Shown here: positions 6,950-14,076 of the stretch, piece by piece
Numbering within the stretch: position 1 is the stretch's first letter
How the letters are laid out: each line of letters starts with the position of its first letter
Source: a virus
Virus record (IMG/VR): IMGVR_UViG_3300046749_000089
Coordinates: 1-24,715 of that record
Direction: 5' to 3' (one strand)
DNA length: 24,715 nucleotides
Made by a program: the position numbers and the translations under genes
The notes under the pieces: model-generated
Databases searched by the model: none
What the model saw: the letters and a program-made list of their open reading frames with translations, nothing else
Told to the model about the DNA's origin: nothing

Positions 6950-7406
6950 GTTTCCAATCTATGTACTTTCAGAAGAGCCAGAAGAAATTGATGGGCTAGT
7001 GCTTATTGGTGACCAAATAGTTGATGATAAAAACATGAGTGGTAAAACTATTGGTATGAGAAGATTACAAACACCAATGAAAAGTGTATATCCACTTCGA
7101 TATCAAGTAGATAATGAAGTAGGTATGATGAAACACAGGGGGAAACATTTTATAGACAGCGATGGAGTTTATTGGTATGATGAAAAGACAAAGACAACAC
7201 CACTAAAATACCATAAGATTCGCAAAGTAGAAAAGAAAGATATAGCAACAGTAGTATGGCTAAAAGATGTGCCATTTCCTTTTGTAGAGGCAAGACCTCC
7301 TATGAAAGGTAGTAGCTGGGCAGGAGTACTATATCAAAAGGGTATTCCGTGGAAGATATGGGAGTATTGTGAAGAAAAGAAAAAAGATACATGGAGAAAA
7401 ATATGA
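6933..7406 (+). CDS. Hypothetical phage protein, 157 aa
   Basis: I do not recognise this protein. It starts MNRKIKFPIYVLSEEPEEID and has a mixed hydrophobic/charged composition, a basic middle (KYHKIRKVEKKD) and an aromatic C-terminus (GIPWKIWEYCEEKKKDTWRK). There is no transmembrane helix, signal peptide or nucleotide-binding motif. ATG 6933 overlaps the end of the oxygenase-like gene; TTG 6912 is a longer but weaker start. Its stop overlaps the methyltransferase ATG (ATGA), which suggests translational coupling. Confidence 0.65.
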   Translation: MNRKIKFPIYVLSEEPEEIDGLVLIGDQIVDDKNMSGKTIGMRRLQTPMKSVYPLRYQVDNEVGMMKHRGKHFIDSDGVYWYDEKTKTTPLKYHKIRKVEKKDIATVVWLKDVPFPFVEARPPMKGSSWAGVLYQKGIPWKIWEYCEEKKKDTWRKI

Positions 7407-7894
7407 GTAGAAGTCCGTATGATTACTACCCCACACCAGAATGGTGTTATGAAAATTTACCGATAGATTGGAGTCAGTTTAAAACTGCAATGGAACCTTG
7501 TGAAGGAGATGGTAGAATAACAAAGTTTTTACAAAATAAAGGAATAGAAGTATCTACCTGTGAAATACAGCATGATAAAGACTTTTTTGACTATGGACAT
7601 GATTTTACAGAAGATCATGGGTTTGATTTAATATTTACAAATCCACCCTTTAGTATAGCGCAAGAGTTTATTGAACATGCAATGGGATTATCAACTACAG
7701 TAATAATGTTATTAAGAATAAATTTTTTAAGTAGTCAAAAGAGGTACGATTTTTGGCAACAGTTTCCGCCTGATGGGTTATTTGTACTAAGCAAAAGACC
7801 TTCATTTACAGGGACAGGAACTGATTCACAAGAGTATGCATGGTTTGTGTGGAGTGATATAAAAGAACTCCAAGGAATAAAATGGATAAGATAG
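7403..7894 (+). CDS. DNA (adenine-N6 or cytosine-N4) methyltransferase
   Basis: This small (163 aa) SAM-dependent DNA methyltransferase has the N-terminal DYYPTP sequence common in phage adenine methyltransferases. It has a motif I-like SAM site (AMEPCEGDGRITKFL, residues 29-43) and catalytic motif IV NPPF (80-83), the signature of amino-methyltransferases. It has no recognisable separate target-recognition domain. It probably protects or marks phage DNA as an orphan enzyme, since no restriction endonuclease lies beside it. ATG 7403 sits in an ATGA overlap and has GGAG at 7393-7396; the in-frame ATG 7391 is probably not used. N6-adenine is the likelier target, but m4C enzymes can share this motif. 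Confidence 0.8.
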   Translation: MSRSPYDYYPTPEWCYENLPIDWSQFKTAMEPCEGDGRITKFLQNKGIEVSTCEIQHDKDFFDYGHDFTEDHGFDLIFTNPPFSIAQEFIEHAMGLSTTVIMLLRINFLSSQKRYDFWQQFPPDGLFVLSKRPSFTGTGTDSQEYAWFVWSDIKELQGIKWIR

Positions 7895-8079
7895 AAAGAG
7901 ACTGGTACAAAGCACTATCATGGCGTATTATAGCTATGAGTGTAACTGCAATAATTGCAGTAACTGTAACAGGAAGTTATGAACTAGCAGCTAGTATAGC
8001 TGTAGCAGACAGTGTTATTAAAATAGTAGCATATGTCTATCACGAGAGGGCATGGAGATGGTTGACATCGAAAAATTAA
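7882..8079 (+). CDS. DUF2061-like small membrane protein
   Basis: The 65-aa protein carries the DUF2061 pattern: KALSWRIIAMSVTAIIAVTV, then TGSYELAASIAVADSVIKIV and YVYHERAWRWL. It has two short hydrophobic helices (about 12-30 and 36-53) joined by a TGS turn, so it is probably an inner-membrane protein. The family has no established function. It overlaps the methyltransferase by 13 bases and the next gene by up to 28. The ATG 7882 follows CAAGGAAT, a reasonable ribosome binding site. Confidence 0.75.
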   Translation: MDKIERDWYKALSWRIIAMSVTAIIAVTVTGSYELAASIAVADSVIKIVAYVYHERAWRWLTSKN

Positions 8080-8297
8080 GAGATAAATTAGCAACAAATA
8101 TAGTATTAATTGAATTTGAAAGTTTAAAATCAGGAAAAGTTTACGATAGAGAGTATACTTTAAATGAGAAATATATGGAAGTTCCTAATCATATAAAAAA
8201 TCAGAGTGGAGATACTGTGATATGTTATGATGTAGAATTTAAAAAATGGGAAGACTTACGAGTTGATTCAATACAAGGGTTTAAAGTAGTAGAATGA
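8058..8297 (+). CDS. Small SH3/beta-barrel-like phage protein
   Basis: This 79-aa protein, starting MVDIEKLRDKLATNIVLIEF, ends in a strand-rich segment TVICYDVEFKKWEDLRVDSI. The pattern of a V.F.K.dG-like start, a middle T(L) strand and a D...K.WR.fRvdSI ending is typical of short phage proteins of the DUF2693/SH3-beta-barrel type. ATG 8058 has GAGAGGG at 8044-8050 at good spacing; ATG 8052 in the same frame is possible but too close to it. Its stop overlaps the ATG of the next small gene. The role is unknown. Confidence 0.6.
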   Translation: MVDIEKLRDKLATNIVLIEFESLKSGKVYDREYTLNEKYMEVPNHIKNQSGDTVICYDVEFKKWEDLRVDSIQGFKVVE

Positions 8298-8431
8298 ATT
8301 TTGACAAAAGTTTTATACCAGTATGGATAATACTAGCAATGCTAGTGTCTATGACTGTGTATGAACAAGTAAAAGTTAAACAAGTATGTGATTATACATT
8401 TCATGGAATTTATATATGTGCGGATTCGTAG
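8294..8431 (+). CDS. Tiny single-span membrane protein, 45 aa
   Basis: This short ORF starts at ATG 8294, in an ATGA overlap with the preceding gene, and ends at TAG 8429-8431, overlapping the amidotransferase gene by 16 bases. The hydrophobic segment FIPVWIILAMLVSMTVY (residues 7-23) would form one membrane helix, followed by a short basic stretch and two cysteines (C32, C42). It fills what would otherwise be a gap of over 110 bases in a gapless operon, the main reason to believe it. The function is unknown. Confidence 0.6.
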   Translation: MNFDKSFIPVWIILAMLVSMTVYEQVKVKQVCDYTFHGIYICADS

Positions 8432-9921
8432 TAACAACAGATACTGAAAATTGTGGTGAGATGATGAAACGACAAGAGTTTCGTGGTCCCGATGCAATGT
8501 CTATGTGGAAAAACAAAGATATTGCTATGGCTCACGCATTACTAGATATCAATGGAGAAAAACAATTACAACCATATAAAACCAAAAAGAATAATTATTT
8601 AGTATTCAATGGCGAGATGTATGATACTAATATACAGAATGATACAAAGTACTTAGCTGATGGACTAGAAACATATGGATTTAAGTTTTTAGAGTGGAAT
8701 GATTGGCATGGAAGTTTAGCATGGTATCAACCAGAGAAAAGAAAATTAGTTATATGTAGAGACCACTTTGGAGCCAAACCTTTATGGATACATAAAAAAG
8801 GTAAAAATGTTACTGTTACTACAAGTCTAAGAAGCTTGTCAAATTTAGAAGAAAATACAAAAACAAAGCAAGGATATGTAATAAACTCATTATTACAAGG
8901 ACATGAGAGTCCTTACAAAGATGTTATGAAAGTAGCTGCTGGAGAGTATGTAATATTTGATTTCAATACAGATAAAATAATATTTAAGAATCTTTGGAAT
9001 AATTTTAAAATAAAAAGTAATCCGTTTAATAAAGAAGAGTTTAGAACAAGACTAATATCAAATATACAAAAGATAGCAAGTAATAAACAAAAGACAGGAT
9101 TATTTTTGAGTGGGGGATTTGATAGTACATTTGCTCTATCAGTAGTAAAAGATATGGATTTAGACCTTACTGTATACATATGTGCTTATGATAACACAAA
9201 AGGACTATATAATGACCATAATGGGTTTAGATTAGAGGCTAAATTAGCTGCACAAACTTGTAAAGAATGGGGTGTAAAACATAAAGTAGTTGTACTACAA
9301 CAAGACAAAATATATGACTACGATAGAAGATGGCTAAATAATGCTAGATTCCCTTGGTCAGATAGAAATAGACGAGCACCAAGATACTTTCTAGCAGAAC
9401 AAGCTGCTAAAGATGGTTGTAAAGTAATAATTACAGGAGATAGTGCAGATGAACTGTTCTCTGGATATTTACATCATCATAAGTATTGGATAGAAGGATA
9501 TTGTGAACATAAATTAGAATACTATAAATCAGAGCCATGGCTTCCTAAGATACAGTTTTCAGACGATAAATGGAACAATATGTTGATTTGTGATTTGATG
9601 ATAACATCCGAGCAGAATATACTAGCAACTGACCAAACCTGCGGAATGTTTGGAATGGAAAGTAGACCTGTATATTTAGGTCAAAATTTTGTTAGATATT
9701 GTTATGAATTTGATGGTATGACAAAATTTAAACAAAGATTTGGATGGGACACAGGAGTATATAAATACTTACTTAGAGAAGTTATGGGGGATATGTTACC
9801 AAAACATATTATAGACAGAAAGAAAAAGACAGGCTGGAGCAGTCCTTGGGATAACAACCACCCAAGAATACAAAAAGAATGGAGAATTGCAGATTGGCAG
9901 TACATGAAGGAACTAAGTTGA
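8416..9921 (+). CDS. asnB: Asparagine synthetase-like glutamine amidotransferase
   Basis: The 501-aa product has the two-domain layout of asparagine synthetase B. A class II glutaminase domain starts with the catalytic Cys2 (MCGFVVTT), followed by EFRGPDA, NYLVFNGEMYD and CRDHFGAKPLW. A synthetase PP-loop domain has LFLSGGFDSTFAL (S232-S237) and the downstream IITGDSADELFSGY. AsnB makes Asn from Asp, Gln and ATP, and relatives amidate sugars or peptides. It is slightly shorter than E. coli AsnB (554 aa). It starts at ATG 8416, since the Cys must follow the initiator Met. Between small membrane genes and a cytidylyltransferase, it could serve amino-acid supply or surface-molecule amidation; the sequence does not separate these. 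Confidence 0.88.
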   Translation: MCGFVVTTDTENCGEMMKRQEFRGPDAMSMWKNKDIAMAHALLDINGEKQLQPYKTKKNNYLVFNGEMYDTNIQNDTKYLADGLETYGFKFLEWNDWHGSLAWYQPEKRKLVICRDHFGAKPLWIHKKGKNVTVTTSLRSLSNLEENTKTKQGYVINSLLQGHESPYKDVMKVAAGEYVIFDFNTDKIIFKNLWNNFKIKSNPFNKEEFRTRLISNIQKIASNKQKTGLFLSGGFDSTFALSVVKDMDLDLTVYICAYDNTKGLYNDHNGFRLEAKLAAQTCKEWGVKHKVVVLQQDKIYDYDRRWLNNARFPWSDRNRRAPRYFLAEQAAKDGCKVIITGDSADELFSGYLHHHKYWIEGYCEHKLEYYKSEPWLPKIQFSDDKWNNMLICDLMITSEQNILATDQTCGMFGMESRPVYLGQNFVRYCYEFDGMTKFKQRFGWDTGVYKYLLREVMGDMLPKHIIDRKKKTGWSSPWDNNHPRIQKEWRIADWQYMKELS

Positions 9922-10319
9922 TAAAAGGATTTACTTGCGGAGCATTTGATTTATTACATGCAGGTCATGTAGTAATGATGAAAGAGGCAAAAGAGAATTG
10001 CGATTATCTTATAGTAGGATTACAAACTGACCCGAGTATAGATAGACAGGAGAAAAATCAACCTGTTCAGTCTGTATACGAAAGATATATGCAATTACAA
10101 GCTATAAAGTACATAGATGAAATTATTCCTTACGATACAGAACAAAGTCTGATAGATTTACTAGAATCAACAGAAATACATTTGAGATTTATAGGAGAGG
10201 ATTGGGCAGACAAGCATTTTACAGGAAAAGGATTGCATGAAGTATACTATACTAATAGACAGCACTCTTTTTCTAGTTCAGGATTAAGGAGACTTATTAG
10301 TGAAAGCAGTACTAAGTAA
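9918..10319 (+). CDS. Glycerol-3-phosphate cytidylyltransferase-like protein
   Basis: This 133-aa nucleotidylyltransferase has GFTCGAFDLLHAGHVVMMKE with the HxGH site (H14, H17) close to the N-terminus. It continues with RYMQLQAIKYIDEIIPYD and LRFIGEDWADKHF, matching the TagD/TarD family, which makes CDP-glycerol from CTP and glycerol 3-phosphate. The usual C-terminal STT-IR motif is changed to SSSGLRRL. TTG 9918 is preferred: it overlaps the preceding stop, GAAGGA lies six bases upstream, and the N-terminus then aligns with the family. ATG 9879 would add 13 residues encoded inside the previous gene. Ethanolamine-phosphate or sugar-phosphate substrates are alternatives. Confidence 0.78.
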   Translation: MIKGFTCGAFDLLHAGHVVMMKEAKENCDYLIVGLQTDPSIDRQEKNQPVQSVYERYMQLQAIKYIDEIIPYDTEQSLIDLLESTEIHLRFIGEDWADKHFTGKGLHEVYYTNRQHSFSSSGLRRLISESSTK

Positions 10320-11580
10320 TAGAATATATTTATCCGTTAATAAAGAACAAACTAATGAGTTAGAAAAAGAACTGACTTATACAATTGCTCCTCGAATACC
10401 TAGTGACCCACCTATCGTGTTCAAAACATTTCGATATGTTAGAGAGGGTTTGGTGTCTTTACCAATGGGGAGAGAAGATTTAATCCCATCCGATTACGAG
10501 ATAGTAGATAAACGAGTGGTAAATGAAATCGAACATCCAGAGTTTAAGTTTGATTTACGACCAAGCCAACAGGCGGTTTATGATGAGGTACAAGACAATA
10601 GTATAATTAACGCTTGGGTAAGTTGGGGAAAGACATTTACAGGTTTAGCAATCGCAGGAAAGCTAGGTCAAAAAACACTAGTAGTTACTCACACGACTAA
10701 CCTACGAAATCAGTGGGAAAAAGAGGTGAAGAAATGCTTTGGATATACAGCAGGGAGAATAGGTAGTGGTCAATGTAATATAGATGCTCCTATCGTCTGC
10801 GGGAATATTCAGACTTTATACCGTCGAATGGACGATATAAAAAAGGAGTTCGGGACAATTATATTAGACGAAATGCATCATGTTAGTAGTCCAACCTTTA
10901 CGAGGATTATAGATGAAATGCCGTGTCGTTACAAGATAGGACTTACTGGAACTCTTGAAAGAAAAGATGGCAGACATGTTGTTTTCCGTGATTATTTCGG
11001 TAGCAATGTGATGAAACCGCCAAAAGAAAACTATCTAGTTCCTAAAATTGATATTTATAAAACAGATATTAGATTTTTAGATGGTAGTTATACTCCATGG
11101 GCAGAACGCATAAATCACTTAACAAGAGATGCGGAGTATGTACATGGTGTAGCAATGACAGCTGCTCGTTACGCTGCAGAAGGACATAAAGTTCTTGTTG
11201 TATCAGATAGAGTAGCATTTTTAAAAAACTGTGCAGCTCTAGTAGGAGATAAAGCAGTTTCAATAACAGGGGATATGGATTTTGCTGAAAGAGAAGAGAC
11301 TATGGATATGATAAGAAAAGATAAACAAATCTTATTTGGAACACAGTCAATCTTCTCGGAAGGCATATCTATCAATGAGCTTAGTTGTTTAGTGTTGGGA
11401 ACACCAGTAAATAACGACCCCTTACTCACACAGCTTATTGGTAGGATAATAAGAAAAATAGATGGAAAGAAACAACCAGTAGTGGTTGACTTTAATCTAA
11501 AAGGTAAAACAGCAGCTCGACAAGCAAGTGCTAGAATGGGCTATTATATAAAACAAGGATACGAGGTAAATGTATTATGA
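10300..11580 (+). CDS. Superfamily 2 DNA helicase (UvsW/RadD-like)
   Basis: This 426-aa protein is an SF2 helicase of the DExH group. The Q-like segment DLRPSQQAVYDEV precedes Walker A, which reads WVSWGKT (S108-T112) instead of the usual PTGxGKT. Motif II is LDEMHH (D190-H194), motif III is GLTGTL, motif V is around FGTQSIFSEGISINEL, and motif VI is QLIGRIIRK (378-386). The first 85 residues have no recognised domain. Relatives in T4-like phages (UvsW) reverse forks and unwind R-loops and branched DNA. No DnaB-type replicative helicase is in the window. GTG 10300 has AAGGAG at 10287-10292 with good spacing. It overlaps the next gene (ATGA). Confidence 0.85.
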   Translation: MKAVLSNRIYLSVNKEQTNELEKELTYTIAPRIPSDPPIVFKTFRYVREGLVSLPMGREDLIPSDYEIVDKRVVNEIEHPEFKFDLRPSQQAVYDEVQDNSIINAWVSWGKTFTGLAIAGKLGQKTLVVTHTTNLRNQWEKEVKKCFGYTAGRIGSGQCNIDAPIVCGNIQTLYRRMDDIKKEFGTIILDEMHHVSSPTFTRIIDEMPCRYKIGLTGTLERKDGRHVVFRDYFGSNVMKPPKENYLVPKIDIYKTDIRFLDGSYTPWAERINHLTRDAEYVHGVAMTAARYAAEGHKVLVVSDRVAFLKNCAALVGDKAVSITGDMDFAEREETMDMIRKDKQILFGTQSIFSEGISINELSCLVLGTPVNNDPLLTQLIGRIIRKIDGKKQPVVVDFNLKGKTAARQASARMGYYIKQGYEVNVL

Positions 11581-12473
11581 ATGAAACTAAAATTGAACTA
11601 AACATACCTGAAATGCAGAAGATGAACATAATGTTTGCGACTCCAATGTATGGCGGTATGTGTCATGGGTTATACACTAAGTCTCTTATGGATACCACTG
11701 GTACATTTATGAATCATGGTATAAGTACACAGATTTATTATTTATTTAATGAATCTTTGATTACTAGAGCTAGAAACTATTGTGTTGCAAATTTTCTTAA
11801 ATCTGACGCTACTCACTTAATGTTCATTGATAGTGACATTTCATGGAGAGCTATGGATTTAATGTATATGGCTCACATTATGGCAACTACAGATGACATA
11901 AGAATATTAACTGGTTTATACCCAAAGAAAACTATTGCTTGGGAAAAAGTTTTGCATGTTGCAGAACAAGGACACGAGCATATAAAACAAAACCCTTCTC
12001 TACTATCTAAAGTAGCTGGAGATATGGTATTTAATCCACTGCCTGAGGAATATCCAGATGGCAAAGCACCTGTCTTTGAACCTGTAAAGATCAAAGAGGG
12101 AGCAACTGGATTTATGATGATAGAAAAGTCAGTATTTAAGGAATATGCAGACGCATACCCCGAGTTAGAATATACTCCCGACCACATTCGTGAAGGAGAT
12201 TTTCAAAGAGACGAAACAATACACGCTTTTTTTGACTGTATAATTAACGAGCAGAACAGATATCTAAGTGAAGATTACATGTTCTCCGAGTATTGTAGAA
12301 AGATTGGTATTGACATATGGGCACTACCAATGATTGAACTTACACATTCTGGCAGTTACATCTTTGAAGGTAGAATGATTGACATGGCACATATGGGTGT
12401 TCATGCGACAATCGCACCTGAGGATGCTGATAAAATCTTAGAGAATAAGCAGAATGAGAGTTCAGAAAAATAA
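11577..12473 (+). CDS. Glycosyltransferase, GT-A fold, phage type
   Basis: The 298-aa product starts a Rossmann-like segment at residues 17-25 (NIMFATPMYGG) and has ESLITRARNYCVANFL, then THLMFIDSDISWRAMDLMYM with a DSD metal/nucleotide-sugar motif (D85-D87). Further on are GATGFMMIEKSVF and LSEDYMFSEYCRKIGI (the ED pair of a catalytic acid region). It should transfer a sugar from a nucleotide sugar to DNA, protein or a host surface molecule; the acceptor is unknown. It is the last gene of the P1 operon, starting by ATGA overlap and ending just before promoter P2. Confidence 0.78.
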   Translation: MNETKIELNIPEMQKMNIMFATPMYGGMCHGLYTKSLMDTTGTFMNHGISTQIYYLFNESLITRARNYCVANFLKSDATHLMFIDSDISWRAMDLMYMAHIMATTDDIRILTGLYPKKTIAWEKVLHVAEQGHEHIKQNPSLLSKVAGDMVFNPLPEEYPDGKAPVFEPVKIKEGATGFMMIEKSVFKEYADAYPELEYTPDHIREGDFQRDETIHAFFDCIINEQNRYLSEDYMFSEYCRKIGIDIWALPMIELTHSGSYIFEGRMIDMAHMGVHATIAPEDADKILENKQNESSEK

Positions 12474-12474
12474 C

Positions 12475-12509
12475 TCTTGACACAAACTCAAAAATTTGAT
12501 ATAATATAT
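12475..12509 (+). promoter_or_regulatory. Consensus sigma70-type promoter P2
   Basis: TTGACA at 12477-12482 and TATAAT at 12500-12505 have a 17-base spacer and a TGA extended -10. The block matches promoter P1 over 35 bases with two mismatches. It drives the SSB, recombination and RNR operon. The first possible start codon, ATG 12508, lies two bases after the -10 hexamer, so the usual initiation point (about 12512) would fall inside or beyond it. Confidence 0.86.
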
Positions 12510-12918
12510 GTTACTATATAACTGGGATAAGATTGTAAAAATAAGCAAAGGGAATGTTGGAGATATCATAACAATCCTTAGAATTATTACATACAAAATC
12601 CAACCGAAAAACTATTACGATAAGACTTTTAAATTTTATAAGTACCGTTTTGGTGGGAAATCATTTCTGAAGAATCCGAAAGATTTGATGGAAGTCGGTA
12701 GGTCATATAGTGATAAAGAAGTAGCAGAGTATGCAGGTGTCGCATCCTTTCGCAATTATCACAACTATGTTAATAGTAAAGACACCACACTAGACCTTCT
12801 GGAATGTCCAATTTCAGAAGATATAATAAAAGCAAACAGACTGCTCAAAATAAAGGAAGGTCGGATTCACTTTATGTTTGAGGAGACACAAGGAGAAAAA
12901 AATGGCAATTGGATTTAA
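12508..12918 (+). CDS. Hypothetical protein, 136 aa, first gene after P2
   Basis: I do not recognise this protein. It is basic in its first half (ITYKIQPKNYYDKTFKFYKY), and residues about 60-85 (DLMEVGRSYSDKEVAEYAGV) could form a short helical segment, loosely like a helix-turn-helix but not convincing. ATG 12508 is the first codon after the in-frame TAA carried by the -10 element. The next in-frame Met is near residue 61. Because the expected transcript start is a few bases downstream of this ATG, the true start may differ, or the mRNA may be leaderless. It overlaps the SSB start by 17 bases. Confidence 0.6.
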   Translation: MLLYNWDKIVKISKGNVGDIITILRIITYKIQPKNYYDKTFKFYKYRFGGKSFLKNPKDLMEVGRSYSDKEVAEYAGVASFRNYHNYVNSKDTTLDLLECPISEDIIKANRLLKIKEGRIHFMFEETQGEKNGNWI

Positions 12919-13534
12919 CCAAACCAAGGGCTCAGCCCAAAAAGAAAAAATCGAAACCTATAACTATGCAGGTAAAGAAGACCACCACCTAAGAATGGTT
13001 GGAGACTTACTACCTAGATATGTCTATTGGATTAAAGGAGAGAATAACAAGAATATTCCTATGGAGTGTTTATCTTTCGATAGAAACTCTGAAACCTTTA
13101 ACAACAAAGAACATGACCATGTTCGTGACTTTTACCCTGACTTAAAATGTGGATGGTCTTACGCTGTCCAATGCATAGACTACGGCGACAAATCAGTTAA
13201 AGTTCTTAATCTTAAGAGAAAACTATTTGACCAAATGATTGTAGCTATGGAAGAGTTAGGCGACCCAACAGACCCTGTAACAGGATATGACATTCATTTC
13301 AAGAGAAAGAAAACAGGTCCACAGGTGTTTAATGTTGAGTATCAATTACAAGTTCTAAAGTGTAAACCAAGAGAACTTGAGGATTGGGAAAAAGACTTAG
13401 TAGCAAGTCTAAAATCTATGGATGATGTCTTACCAAGACCAACCGCAGATGCACAATTAGAGTTACTAAGAAGAGTGAATAATCAAGGCGATGAACCTTC
13501 ACAAGAAGTTTCTGACGAGTTTGACGTATCATGA
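12902..13534 (+). CDS. Single-stranded DNA-binding protein, phage type
   Basis: The 210-aa protein fits phage ssDNA-binding proteins, which protect template strands and recruit replication and recombination enzymes. Support comes from the central GDPTDPVTGYDIHFKRKKTG segment with the following NVEYQLQVL strand, typical of OB-fold phage SSBs. The C-terminal tail is acidic (GDEPSQEVSDEFDVS), ending in a cluster like the protein-interaction tail of T7 gp2.5 and T4 gp32. There is no Cys/His zinc site as in T4 gp32. ATG 12902 has AGGAG at 12891-12895 six bases upstream; the longer start at 12878 is unlikely. It sits directly before recombination genes. Confidence 0.75.
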   Translation: MAIGFNQTKGSAQKEKIETYNYAGKEDHHLRMVGDLLPRYVYWIKGENNKNIPMECLSFDRNSETFNNKEHDHVRDFYPDLKCGWSYAVQCIDYGDKSVKVLNLKRKLFDQMIVAMEELGDPTDPVTGYDIHFKRKKTGPQVFNVEYQLQVLKCKPRELEDWEKDLVASLKSMDDVLPRPTADAQLELLRRVNNQGDEPSQEVSDEFDVS

Positions 13535-14076
13535 TTGGAGTAGGAGATAAATTTCCAGAGTTTACACTTAACGGTGTAAGTGGTAACATGAGTTTTAACG
13601 AAGATTGGAAAGACGCAGACCATGACTTTATTAAAGTTAATAGTTGGGATTTATCTGACTGGTCTGTAATTTACTTTTACCCAAAAGACTTTACATTTAT
13701 TTGCCCTACTGAGATAGTAGGTATGGATAGCTTAATGGCAGAAACTGATGAAGTTTATGGCATAAGTCCTGATAACGAATATTGTAAATGGGAGTGGAAA
13801 ACAGGTGATGAACATGCACCTCTTTATGGCGTAGAACATGCACTTTTAGCTGACTGCAATAACAATCTTGCAACAGCTTTAGGAATTGTAAGCGATGAAG
13901 GTGTTCCTTATAGAACAACCTACATACTTGACCCAGAAGGAATAATACAGCATGTATCTGTTAACGCTCTAAACACAGGCAGAAATGCAAATGAAGTTCT
14001 TAGAACTTTACAAGCATTAAAAGCAGGTGGTCTCACAGGTTGTGAATGGACACCAGGAGATGACTTCGTAGCATGA
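13531..14076 (+). CDS. Peroxiredoxin, AhpC/2-Cys type
   Basis: This 181-aa thiol peroxidase should reduce H2O2 or organic peroxides. The active site YPKDFTFICPTEI has the peroxidatic Cys58 with the conserved Pro and Thr of P...T..C. R at GVPYRTTYILDPEG supplies the family Arg. Near the C-terminus GLTGCEWTPGDDF holds a candidate resolving Cys171, as in typical 2-Cys enzymes. There is no signal peptide, so it is cytoplasmic. It is linked by ATGA overlaps to the SSB upstream and the gp47-like nuclease downstream. A reductant could be the host thioredoxin system; the phage glutaredoxin at 17805 is another candidate. Confidence 0.9.
   Translation: MIGVGDKFPEFTLNGVSGNMSFNEDWKDADHDFIKVNSWDLSDWSVIYFYPKDFTFICPTEIVGMDSLMAETDEVYGISPDNEYCKWEWKTGDEHAPLYGVEHALLADCNNNLATALGIVSDEGVPYRTTYILDPEGIIQHVSVNALNTGRNANEVLRTLQALKAGGLTGCEWTPGDDFVA

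Noticed and set aside
8062-8091. TTGACA as a possible -35 element
   Set aside because: No acceptable -10 sequence follows at 16-18 bases and it lies in a coding region.
8300-8330. TTGACA followed by GATAAT-like sequence as a third promoter
   Set aside because: It lies inside a small coding gene, the -10 match is poor at 17-base spacing, and it lacks the shared 35-base block of P1 and P2.
11873-12187. Minus-strand ORF of 104 aa
   Set aside because: It is antisense to the glycosyltransferase with the DSD motif; codon pattern and context favour the plus strand.
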